A DNA stretch of 33,180 bases from contig CACYQQ010000007.1 of assembly GCA_902776605.1 (NCBI GenBank), forward strand, positions 1 through 33,180, read 5' to 3'. This DNA is from an uncultured Bacteroidales bacterium. GTDB lineage: Bacteria > Bacteroidota > Bacteroidia > Bacteroidales > UBA3663. The position numbers and the translations under genes are program-made. The notes beneath the pieces were generated by a model. That model was not told where the DNA came from and searched no databases. It saw only the letters and a program-made list of their open reading frames with translations. Positions 25,587 to 33,180 of this stretch are shown one piece after another. Positions within the stretch are counted from its first letter, which is position 1. Every line of letters starts with the position of its first letter.

Positions 25587-26909
25587 ATGTTATATTACAT
25601 TTTCAGATACCTGAACGATGCTTTTGACTTACCGGGAGCCGGTATGTGGGGCTACATCTCCACACGCGCCATTGCCGCCCTCATCCTGGGACTGCTCATC
25701 TCGACAGGTTTCGGCAACTGGTTCATCAACAAGATGAAGCGTGCCAATCGCGTGGAAGTGCAACGAGATGCCACGACCGACCCTTTCAATACAGGCAAGA
25801 AAGGGGTACCTACCATGGGTGGCGTCATCATCATCGTTGCCACCATTCTACCCTGCCTCCTCTTTGGACGCCTCCGCAACATCTACATGATCATGATGTT
25901 GGTGACTATCGTTTGGTTGGGTTTGTTGGGATTTCTGGACGACTTCTTGAAGGCTCGCACAAAAGACTATAACCATCTGCCCAAGTTCTTGCAGTTCCTC
26001 AGTGAGTTCCGAGGCACCAGTGCGGCCTACCGTGAGACCAATAAGAACGGTCTCCGTCCTATCTATAAACTGTTGGGACAGTTCATCTTAGGTTTAAGCG
26101 TCGGACTGGTACTCTGGTTGAGTCCGGATGCCGTCATCCGAGAGGGCGGAGAACTTATCAAATCGACCTGCACGACCATCCCCTTCATCAAAGGGCACAA
26201 CCTGGACTATGCAGGATTGTTCGGGTTCTTAGGTTCGTGGCAACAGGCCGCAGGCTGGGCACTCTTTGTCATCGTAGCTACCTTTATCGTCATGGCGGTG
26301 AGCAATGGCTCGAACCTAAATGACGGATTGGATGGCATGTGCGCTGGCAACTCGGCCATCATGCTCATGGCATTAGGTCTCCTCTCCTATTTCTCCAGCC
26401 ACGCCACCTTTGCCCACTACTTCAACATCATGTTCATCCCAGGTTCGCAGGAGTTGGTAGTCTTCATTTCCGCTTTCGTGGGTGCGTTGGTGGGCTTCCT
26501 TTGGTTCAATACCTATCCTGCCCAAGTCTTTATGGGCGACACAGGTTCGTTGGCCATTGGCGGCGTGATTGGCGTGATTGCCGTCATCATTCACAAGGAG
26601 TTACTCTTGCCACTGATTTGCTTCATCTTTCTGGCAGAGAGTCTGTCGGTATTGTTGCAGACCAACGTGGCCAAGTGGGGCAACAAACGCGGTCAGAAAT
26701 GGCGCGTCTTCATGCGTACCCCAATTCACGACTCCTTCCGCTTGACACCTCAAATCAAAGAGAACATGGTCAAGCAAGGCATCAACATCAAGAATATTCC
26801 CTTCAATTGGATATGTGGCTGTCAACACGAGAACCGTATCACAATGCGTTTCTGGATTGTGACCCTCATCACGGCTGCCATTGCCATATTGACATTGAAG
26901 ATAAGATAA
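25587..26909 (+). CDS. mraY: Phospho-MurNAc-pentapeptide transferase MraY
   Basis: 440 residues with about ten transmembrane helices, longer than the roughly 360 of E. coli MraY but usual for Bacteroidota, which carry extra loops. Signature residues: Asp118/Asp119 (LGFLDDFLK), the NLNDGLDGM motif with Asp246 and Asp249, Asp318 in MGDTGSLAIGG, and the cytoplasmic MRTPIHD motif. It transfers phospho-MurNAc-pentapeptide onto undecaprenyl phosphate to give lipid I in the inner membrane. The gap to murE is 64 bp and holds a small CCTCCC...GGGAGG hairpin; murD follows 23 bp later. Confidence 0.95.
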   Translation: MLYYIFRYLNDAFDLPGAGMWGYISTRAIAALILGLLISTGFGNWFINKMKRANRVEVQRDATTDPFNTGKKGVPTMGGVIIIVATILPCLLFGRLRNIYMIMMLVTIVWLGLLGFLDDFLKARTKDYNHLPKFLQFLSEFRGTSAAYRETNKNGLRPIYKLLGQFILGLSVGLVLWLSPDAVIREGGELIKSTCTTIPFIKGHNLDYAGLFGFLGSWQQAAGWALFVIVATFIVMAVSNGSNLNDGLDGMCAGNSAIMLMALGLLSYFSSHATFAHYFNIMFIPGSQELVVFISAFVGALVGFLWFNTYPAQVFMGDTGSLAIGGVIGVIAVIIHKELLLPLICFIFLAESLSVLLQTNVAKWGNKRGQKWRVFMRTPIHDSFRLTPQIKENMVKQGINIKNIPFNWICGCQHENRITMRFWIVTLITAAIAILTLKIR

Positions 26910-26932
26910 ACACATAACCCTACAGAACTACT

Positions 26933-28301
26933 ATGAAAAGAATTGCTATTTTGCGGAGCAGGTGCTGCCGTACTCGCCAAAGTAAAAGGTTTCGACGTAT
27001 TCCTCTCGGATATGTCACCTATCAAAGACAAGTACAAGGAATGGCTCCAACGTTGGGATATCCCCTACGAAGAGGGTCACGAGCATACAGCCGAACTGAT
27101 ATTGAATGCCGACGAGGTTATCAAGAGCCCTGGCATTCCGCTCACGGCTCCGTTGGTGATGGAACTCCTCAAGAAAGGTACGCCGGTTATCTCCGAAATC
27201 GAGTTCGCCGGTCGCTACACCAATGCCAAGATGATTTGCATCACAGGTTCGAATGGCAAGACCACCACCACCATGATGACGTACCATATCTTGAAGGAGG
27301 CTGGACTCAATGTTGGTTTGGCAGGAAATGTGGGTCAGTCTTTGGCCTACCAGGTGGCCACGCAGAACTTTGACTACTACGTCATCGAACTGTCCAGTTT
27401 CCAGTTGGACAACATGTATGACTTCAAGGCCAACGTCTCGGTCATCATGAACATTACGCCCGACCATCTGGATCGCTACGACCACAAGATGCAGAACTAC
27501 ATCGATGCCAAGATGCGCATCTTGCAGAATCAAGACAAGGAGGACTTCTTCATCTACTGGAACGAAGACCCCATCGTCACCAAAGAGATTCAGAAACGCG
27601 AACCTCTGCGCATGAAGCTGGTTCCTTTCACTGGCAAGAGTCTCAAGGAGATGGGCGATCATCCTCTCACACCAGGAGCCTACCTCAAAGATGGCAAGAT
27701 GGTCGTTGACCTAGTGGATCAGGTAATCGACATTGACGTCAACGAACTGCCACTGCCTGGTCCGCACAACCTCTACAACACCATGGCTGCCACTATCTCG
27801 GCAGGAATTGCGGGCATCAAGAAAGAGGCTATCCGAAAGGCGCTTATGTCGTTCAAGGGGGTCGAACATCGTCTGGAGAAGTGCGGTGTCGTAGATGGCG
27901 TTCAATACATCAACGACTCGAAGGCCACCAACGTCAACTCTTGTTGGTACGCCCTGATGTCGATGAAGACACCTACCGTGCTCATCTTGGGTGGCAAGGA
28001 CAAAGGCAATGACTACACCGAGATTGAGGAGTTGGTACGCGAACGTTGCACCGCTTTGGTCTATATGGGCTTGCACAACGAGAAGTTGCATGACTTCTTC
28101 GACAAGCAAGGCAAACCTGTAGCCGATGCTCTCTCTATGCGCGAAGCATTGGAAAAATGTCGCGCTTTTGCCAAACCAGGCGACACCGTTCTGCTCTCCC
28201 CTTGCTGCGCTTCGTTTGACCTCTTCAAGAGCTACGAAGACCGTGGCGACCAAATGAAGGCCATCGTAGCTGAGTGGGAAAAAGTACAGAGTAAAGAGTA
28301 A
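26933..28301 (+). CDS. murD: UDP-MurNAc-L-alanine:D-glutamate ligase, frameshifted near its start
   Basis: From about 26949 the frame ending at 28301 encodes a MurD: FCGAGAAVLAKVKGF, then P-loop ITGSNGKTTTT, the NITPDHLDRY segment and INDSKATNVNS. The natural ATG at 26933 (MKRIAIL) is in a different frame. Family members usually read about MKR-x3-LGAGESGAGAAVLA. Here the ATTTTG is followed by a single C and then GGAGCAGG, as if about 14 bases encoding GAGESG had been lost. The in-frame alternatives are a TTG at 26943 (452 residues, lacking the first glycine loop) or ATG 27012. murD is essential and single-copy in most bacteria, so a sequencing or assembly error is possible. A real strain-level lesion rescued by an alternative start cannot be excluded. 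Confidence 0.85.
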
Positions 28302-28401
28302 TGGGTAAAGAGTAATGGAGTTTGCTCTAACGTTCAATTAACCATTAAACGTTAACCGTTAAACCCTAGCCCATAACCCTTAAACATTAACCCTTACAAA
28401 A
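28291..28401. repeat. 14-bp duplication at the murD stop, then a 7-bp tandem array
   Basis: GTAAAGAGTAATGG occurs twice in tandem (28291-28304 and 28305-28318); the first copy contains the murD stop. Nine heptamers close to TAACCNT or TAAACNT then fill 28339-28401. They share a 21-base identity (28370-28390) with the array at 11273. The array ends 7 bases before the ftsW ATG, so it occupies the place of its leader. Confidence 0.8.
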
Positions 28402-28408
28402 GGACTGC

Positions 28409-29656
28409 ATGGAAAAAAAGACTGGACTGAACAGCATCATGGGAGGAGACCATTGGATCTGGGGAGTGTACTGGATCCTGGTTTTCATATCGATCGTCGA
28501 GATCGGTAGTGCCTCCAGTCGTCTTGCCTACCGAGAGTTGGCAAACGACAACCCCTTGATGCGCCACACCACGTTCTTGGCAGTAGGATTCTTCCTCTTC
28601 GGCATGGGATTGCAGAGTCTGACGCGCGCCAATATCAAGTGGGTGAAACTGTTCGGTATGACCAGTTATGTGGCTGGTGTGATACTGATGGCCTTGATGC
28701 CCATCTTTGGACGACGCATCAATGGTGCAGCACGAGACATCTTTGGTATTCAGCCGGTTGAACTCTGCAAGTTAGGTCTCATCATCGTCCTATGCATGGC
28801 CATAGCGGCTCCCAAAACGGCTTTCACCCGATGGCCCATCTTCCGCAAGAGTACGGAACTGCGACGGTTCATTTTCCTGCTGTTATTGATCGTGATGGCG
28901 GCAACGCCCATTGCCCTTCAGAACCTCTCCTCCGCCCTCATCCTCGGCATTGCTGCCCTCGGCATCATGTTCGTAGGAGAGGTGAACGGCAAGTATCTGA
29001 TTCGTGCCATCATCTCCATCGGCATTGTCGCTGGCATCTTCCTGGGCTTACTCTTTGGTTTGCACATTCTCAACAAGAGCCAAGAAGAGGCAGGCGGTGC
29101 GCACCATACCGACATCGGATTGCTCAGTCGTGCCAATGTCTGGGAACAACGAATCTTCGATGGCAGTAGCATTCCGTTGTGGGAACAGAAGATCAACGAC
29201 GACAACATGCAAGTGATGTATGCCCATATGGCCATTGCCAACAGCAATGCCATCGGTCGTTTCGTTGGCGAAAGTCAATTACGAGACCATCTTCCCGAGG
29301 CCTACTCCGACTACATCTATTGCATCATCTTCGAGGAGTTGGGCGTGATTGGTGCTGCCGTAGTGATGCTGCTTTACTTCATCCTTTTCTGGCGTTGTTA
29401 TCGGATATCGAAGAAGACAGACAACACCTTCAAGCGATTGTTGATGATAGCCATTCCACTCCTAATCATCATCCAAGCAATGATACACATTGGCGTTTGT
29501 ACCGACGCGATGTTCGTCACGGGACAACCCCTGCCCCTCATCAGTCGAGGTGGTATGGCCATTCTCTCCACTTCGGCCTGCTTCGGTATCCTCTTCGGGC
29601 TGAGTCACGACATTCTGCGCGAAGAACAGAATCGCCTGAGCAGCGTCCCGGAATAA
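28409..29656 (+). CDS. ftsW: SEDS peptidoglycan glycosyltransferase FtsW
   Basis: 415 residues with about ten transmembrane helices, typical of the FtsW/RodA/SpoVE family. Family landmarks are the start of helix 1 (DHWIWGVYWILVFISIVEIGS), GAARDIFGIQPVELCKLGLII, the AIANSNAIGRFVGES loop (QxaL-like region), DYIYCIIFEELGVIGA and the C-terminal PLPLISRGGMAILS signature. It polymerises lipid II at the septum in complex with FtsI, which is encoded in the same cluster. RodA is less likely, because the gene lies in the dcw cluster between murD and murG, the classical FtsW position. Confidence 0.93.
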   Translation: MEKKTGLNSIMGGDHWIWGVYWILVFISIVEIGSASSRLAYRELANDNPLMRHTTFLAVGFFLFGMGLQSLTRANIKWVKLFGMTSYVAGVILMALMPIFGRRINGAARDIFGIQPVELCKLGLIIVLCMAIAAPKTAFTRWPIFRKSTELRRFIFLLLLIVMAATPIALQNLSSALILGIAALGIMFVGEVNGKYLIRAIISIGIVAGIFLGLLFGLHILNKSQEEAGGAHHTDIGLLSRANVWEQRIFDGSSIPLWEQKINDDNMQVMYAHMAIANSNAIGRFVGESQLRDHLPEAYSDYIYCIIFEELGVIGAAVVMLLYFILFWRCYRISKKTDNTFKRLLMIAIPLLIIIQAMIHIGVCTDAMFVTGQPLPLISRGGMAILSTSACFGILFGLSHDILREEQNRLSSVPE

Positions 29657-29717
29657 AACAAGAAACTCTCCATAGAAACTATAACAACACAATAGTTTCT
29701 ATAGGACTTCTACTAAT

Positions 29718-29796
29718 TGTCATTCTGAGCATCGCGAAGAATCCCAATTCGCATTTGAAAATATAATAGAGATGTTTCGCTTCGCTCAACATGACA
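29718..29796. repeat. Imperfect inverted repeat of the TGTCATTCTGAG type
   Basis: TGTCATTCTGAGCATCGCGA (29718-29737) and GCTTCGCTCAACATGACA (29779-29796) are imperfect inverted complements around a 40-base loop. The same kind of palindrome, with GAGCGAAGCGAAG and CATTCTGAG, is widespread between genes in several bacterial phyla. The CTTCGCTC core also appears in the decamer element at 14983-14992. Confidence 0.6.
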
Positions 29797-29833
29797 TTTT
29801 TAGAAACCACTTACAATAAATAGATAGATTACA

Positions 29834-30964
29834 ATGAAAGTTCTCATAAGCGGCGGTGGCACTGGAGGTCACATTTTTCCTGCCATCTCCATCGCCAATG
29901 CCATACGCGAAATAAAACCCGACACCGAGTTCCTCTTTATCGGCGCCCTTGGTCGCATGGAGATGGACAAAGTGCCAGCCGAAGGGTACCGCATCATCGG
30001 TCTCCCCGTCAGAGGTTTTATCCGTCCGCTGTTCCACCCAGGCAACATACAGGTATTGATAGACCTCTACAAGAGCATCCGTCAGGCCAAGAAAATCATC
30101 CGTAATTTCCAACCTGACGTAGCGGTCGGCGTAGGTGGATATGCCAGTGCAGCGGCTCTCAAAGCGGCATACGCTTTACACGTTCCATACGTCCTTCAGG
30201 AGCAGAACGGCTTCGCTGGTGTGACCAATCAGAAGTTGGCTCGCCATGCCGAAAAGATCTGTGTAGCCTACCCAGGCATGGAACGTTTCTTCCCGGCCGA
30301 CCGCATAGTCCTGACGGGTAATCCTGTACGACAGAAGCTCTTGGAATGTCAAGCCACGCCGCAGGAGGCACGTCAGTCTTTGGGATTGGAACCAGACAGA
30401 AAAACGCTCTTCATCACCGGTGGCAGTCTAGGAGCACGCAGTGTCAACAAAGCCATTGCCGCAGGAATACGTCAACTGCAAGCAGCGGGCATCCAAGTGC
30501 TTTGGCAGACAGGCAGCGCTGACGGCGACAAATGGGAAAAGGAGGTGGCTCTGTTACAGAACGAATTGGGCAACGAACCTTGCTTGATACACCCCACCGT
30601 CTTTGTCAGCGACATGGCCATGGCCTATCGGGCAGCCGATATTGTCATCTCCCGTTCGGGAGCAGGTGGCGTCAATGAGGTCTGCCTTTTGGGCAAAGCT
30701 GCCATCTTTGTTCCTCTGCCTACAGCCGCCGAGGATCATCAGACCGCCAATGCGCGCGTTCTCTCGGAGGCCGATGCCGCCATCCTCTGTCCCGATGCCG
30801 AAGCACCAGCCCGTTTGATCAAAGAGGCCATTGCGCTCATCAACGACTCGGAACGTATTGCCCGTTTTGAGAACAATGCCAAGGCTTTAGGCAAGTTCGG
30901 TGCTGCCGAGACGATTGCCAAAATAGTCATCGAAACTGCCGCAGCCCGCAAGTCGAAGAAATAA
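29834..30964 (+). CDS. murG: Lipid II synthase MurG (UDP-GlcNAc transferase)
   Basis: 376 residues of the GT28 family. The N-terminal loop ISGGGTGGHIFPA (5-17) and VGVGGYASA bind the lipid-phosphate acceptor side. The C-terminal donor site includes FITGGSLGARSVN, SRSGAGGVNEV with Glu282, and PLPTAAEDHQTANA. It adds GlcNAc to lipid I on the cytoplasmic face, making lipid II. The following lipoprotein gene begins within 12 bases of the stop. Confidence 0.95.
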   Translation: MKVLISGGGTGGHIFPAISIANAIREIKPDTEFLFIGALGRMEMDKVPAEGYRIIGLPVRGFIRPLFHPGNIQVLIDLYKSIRQAKKIIRNFQPDVAVGVGGYASAAALKAAYALHVPYVLQEQNGFAGVTNQKLARHAEKICVAYPGMERFFPADRIVLTGNPVRQKLLECQATPQEARQSLGLEPDRKTLFITGGSLGARSVNKAIAAGIRQLQAAGIQVLWQTGSADGDKWEKEVALLQNELGNEPCLIHPTVFVSDMAMAYRAADIVISRSGAGGVNEVCLLGKAAIFVPLPTAAEDHQTANARVLSEADAAILCPDAEAPARLIKEAIALINDSERIARFENNAKALGKFGAAETIAKIVIETAAARKSKK

Positions 30965-30976
30965 ATGGAATCGTTC

Positions 30977-31744
30977 ATGAAAGTGTCCATTTTCAGATTG
31001 TCCGTTGCTCTTTCAGCAGTCATACTCGCTACTGGATGCAACAGCAAAGTGACCAAAAGCGAATCACCGAACCCACATTCCAAGGATACCACGGCCGAGC
31101 ATTTGATCTTTGCCTCTGACTCCTCCATGGAAGAACAGAAGATGGTGGATGAATCAAAGTGTGCAGTTACTGAAGAGGAAGAAATAGTTTCTCCTTCAGT
31201 ATTGTCCAAGCCTTTGATTAATCAGTTATTCCGAGGTATACCATTTGCATTGGCCGAATTTGACTGGGAGATGTCGGAAAGGTCTTTAAGCCAAGAGATC
31301 TACCAACTTTTTCGCGCGGCATTGGACATTCCTGAATTACCGGAAGTAGATAATCCAAGTGAATGGATGCACTACATCATTACGGGACAGGATTACGACA
31401 CACTTTTTGTCGATAACGCTGATATCCAGCAACATGGGGATTCTGCTACTGCACAGATTACATATAAGACTATTTCACATTTTGATGATTCTCGCTCTAA
31501 GACATTGCAGCTCATCAAGGAAAAGGGAAGATGGGTAATAGATGACTTCACCTTTCAAAATGAAGAATCGTCTGTCAAACGAATGTTGAAAAGCCATATC
31601 GAAGAGCGTCGTCAATATTACCTTTCTGACGAATGGATAAAAGACAAGAATAAGATGCTCCAAGATTCGAATTATATGGAAATGGTCAAGGATTTGTCGC
31701 TCGAACTAGAGGACTATTTCAAGAAAAATCCCGTAGACAAATAA
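30977..31744 (+). CDS. Putative lipoprotein inserted between murG and murC
   Basis: 255 residues from ATG 30977; an in-frame ATG at 30965 would add four residues with an acidic Glu ahead of the signal. The signal (MKVSIFRLSVALSAVILATGC) ends in a lipobox-like ATGC, with Ala rather than Leu at -3. A low-complexity acidic linker follows. A folded domain (about 75-200) ends TAQITYKTI...LQLIKEKGRWVIDDF, the strand pattern of NTF2-like/DUF3828 proteins. The C-terminus is helical and charged. It is likely anchored in the outer or inner membrane facing the periplasm. The function is unknown. Codon use is more AT-rich than in the flanking mur genes, suggesting a later insertion. Co-transcription with murG is likely. 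Confidence 0.75.
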   Translation: MKVSIFRLSVALSAVILATGCNSKVTKSESPNPHSKDTTAEHLIFASDSSMEEQKMVDESKCAVTEEEEIVSPSVLSKPLINQLFRGIPFALAEFDWEMSERSLSQEIYQLFRAALDIPELPEVDNPSEWMHYIITGQDYDTLFVDNADIQQHGDSATAQITYKTISHFDDSRSKTLQLIKEKGRWVIDDFTFQNEESSVKRMLKSHIEERRQYYLSDEWIKDKNKMLQDSNYMEMVKDLSLELEDYFKKNPVDK

Positions 31745-31790
31745 ACAATATTCTTCACTGTCAATTCTTTTATAAGACTTTAATAAAACA

Positions 31791-33180
31791 ATGCAATATA
31801 CCAATATCTATTTTGTAGGTGCAGGTGGCATCGGAATGTCGGCTTTGGAACGTTATTTCAACCAGAACGGCTATCGCGTCGGTGGTTACGACAAGACTCC
31901 TTCTCCTCTCACCGAGGCACTTATCCAGGAGGGAATCGACATCCACTTTGTCGACGATATCTCGTCCGTAGCCGCCTGTTTCAAGGATCCTGAGACAACC
32001 TTGATATGCTACACCCCCGCCATTCCTCAGGAACACGGCGAACTCTCCTACTTCCGTCAGAACGGATTTGAAGTAGTCAAGCGCAGCAAACTACTGGGTC
32101 TCATCACCGAGTCTAAACGGGGCCTCTGTGTAGCTGGCACTCACGGCAAGACCACGACCAGCAGCATGATAGCCCATATCCTGAAGCAGAGTCACGTCGA
32201 TTGCAACGCTTTCCTGGGCGGCATCTTGAAACCCTACGACTCGAACCTGATGCTCTCCCAGAAGAGCGACCTCACCGTCATCGAGGCCGACGAGTTCGAC
32301 CGTTCGTTCCATACCCTCTCCCCCTACATGGCAGTCATCACCTCCTGCGATCCCGACCACTTGGATATCTATGGAACCGAGGAGGCCTATCGTGCCAGCT
32401 TTGCCCACTTCGTCTCGTTGGTACGTCCCGACGGACTGCTGCTCAAACATGCAGGCATCCAGGTCGATTGCTCGCAACTGGACAGCCGCGCCCGTTATGC
32501 CGAATATGGTGTAGTCAACGATACCACCCAGACAACCGAACTGCCTGACTACTACGCCACCAACATCCGCATTGGCCATGGCACTATCCTCTTCGACTAT
32601 GTGGCTCGAAAGGAGGGTTGGGTCATCAAGGACCTCGAACCAGGCGTACCTGTCCCCATCAATGTGGACAATGCTACCGCCGCCGTCACCATCTGTCTGC
32701 TGAATGGCTGTAGCGAAGAGGAGGTTCGTACGGGCTTGAAGAGTTTCGGCGGAGCCAAACGTCGCTTCGACTTCTACGTCAAACGCAACGACTTGGTTGT
32801 CATGGACGACTATGCCCACCACCCCGATGAGATTCGCGCCAGTCTCACTTCCGTAGCGCGTCTCTTTGAGGGCCGAAAGGTGACCGTCGTCTTCCAACCG
32901 CATCTCTATTCTCGCACGCATGATCTGGCCGATGGTTTTGCCTCCGCCCTCAGCATCCCGGCGCGCACCATCCTCCTGCCCATCTATCCTGCTCGCGAAC
33001 AACCCATTCCTGGTATTACCAGCGAGTGGCTCCTGAGCAAGATTGAAGCAGTTGACGCTCAAGCAGGGAAGTCGGCTCAACGCTACATCAAACACCAGGA
33101 TGAACTCATCGACCACCTGAAGGAACTGCGTTCTCAAGGTGACTTGGATGTGTTGGTGATGATTCATCTATTATTTGTTT
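31791..33180 (+). CDS. murC: UDP-MurNAc:L-alanine ligase, 3' end outside window
   Basis: 463 codons are present from ATG 31791. The N-terminal nucleotide loop is FVGAGGIGMSALE (8-20), the P-loop CVAGTHGKTTTS lies near 113-124, and EADEFDRSF, SCDPDHLDIY, FGGAKRRFD and DDYAHHPDEI follow in order. MurC starts stem-peptide assembly in the cytoplasm. The last residues before the edge read DLDVLVMIHLLFV. Family members normally have about DVLV-x3-GAGDID there, so the final 15-20 bases look foreign or damaged. The rest is clean. Confidence 0.93.
   Translation, partial: MQYTNIYFVGAGGIGMSALERYFNQNGYRVGGYDKTPSPLTEALIQEGIDIHFVDDISSVAACFKDPETTLICYTPAIPQEHGELSYFRQNGFEVVKRSKLLGLITESKRGLCVAGTHGKTTTSSMIAHILKQSHVDCNAFLGGILKPYDSNLMLSQKSDLTVIEADEFDRSFHTLSPYMAVITSCDPDHLDIYGTEEAYRASFAHFVSLVRPDGLLLKHAGIQVDCSQLDSRARYAEYGVVNDTTQTTELPDYYATNIRIGHGTILFDYVARKEGWVIKDLEPGVPVPINVDNATAAVTICLLNGCSEEEVRTGLKSFGGAKRRFDFYVKRNDLVVMDDYAHHPDEIRASLTSVARLFEGRKVTVVFQPHLYSRTHDLADGFASALSIPARTILLPIYPAREQPIPGITSEWLLSKIEAVDAQAGKSAQRYIKHQDELIDHLKELRSQGDLDVLVMIHLLFV

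Noticed and set aside
32091-33167. 358-codon minus-strand ORF
   Set aside because: Antisense of murC, whose Mur ligase motifs are unmistakable.

Overview
The window looks like a chromosomal segment of a Bacteroidota species, most likely in the Prevotella group (order Bacteroidales). The evidence is the Bacteroidota-type promoters (TTTG, 19-20 nt, TAnnTTTG) in front of many transcription units, secreted GH43 glycanases with Prevotella-like C-terminal tails, a FAS1 lipoprotein, the long MraY, the DAP-type MurE, and general codon use. I see no rRNA, CRISPR array, transposase or prophage gene.

Left part (1-8.6 kb, minus strand): a FAS1-repeat lipoprotein running off the left edge, a very large secreted protein with three carbohydrate-binding-like modules, and a secreted GH43 arabinanase-like enzyme. 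The last two have good promoters. A strict 9-bp tandem repeat lies between the first two genes. From 8.6 to 10.1 kb there is no conventional gene, but there is an orphan promoter, a 34-codon ORF and a terminator (9482-9938). A membrane-anchored LytTR regulator (10.1-11.0 kb), a 0.7-kb gene-poor stretch with another orphan promoter and a heptamer array, and a two-catalytic-domain GH43 enzyme (11.7-14.8 kb) follow on the plus strand.

Middle part (14.8-19.6 kb): a tandem pair of decamer-based hairpin repeats, a MetY-type PLP enzyme divergent from an Lrp/AsnC regulator, a dense cluster of DnaA-box-like 9-mers next to an AT-rich stretch (17.15-17.42 kb; a candidate replication origin or DnaA-binding locus), a secreted endonuclease I, and tRNA-Ser(GGA) with a partial duplicate of its 3' end.

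Right part (19.6-33.18 kb, all plus strand): a ComEA-like helix-hairpin-helix membrane protein, then the division and cell-wall (dcw) cluster: rsmH, ftsL-like, ftsI, murE, mraY, murD, ftsW, murG, a putative lipoprotein, and murC (cut by the window edge). Together these make the UDP-MurNAc-pentapeptide, lipid I and lipid II, and supply the septal SEDS/PBP synthase pair. Peculiarities: no mraZ precedes rsmH; the 5' end of murD is out of frame with its natural ATG; a lipoprotein gene separates murG from murC; and the last few codons of murC before the edge do not look like MurC.

The strongest leads are the DnaA-box cluster, the orphan transcription unit at 9.5-9.9 kb, the murD lesion, and a set of short-period (7, 9, 10, 14 bp) intergenic repeats. 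All functions are inferred from reading the sequence; no database search was run.
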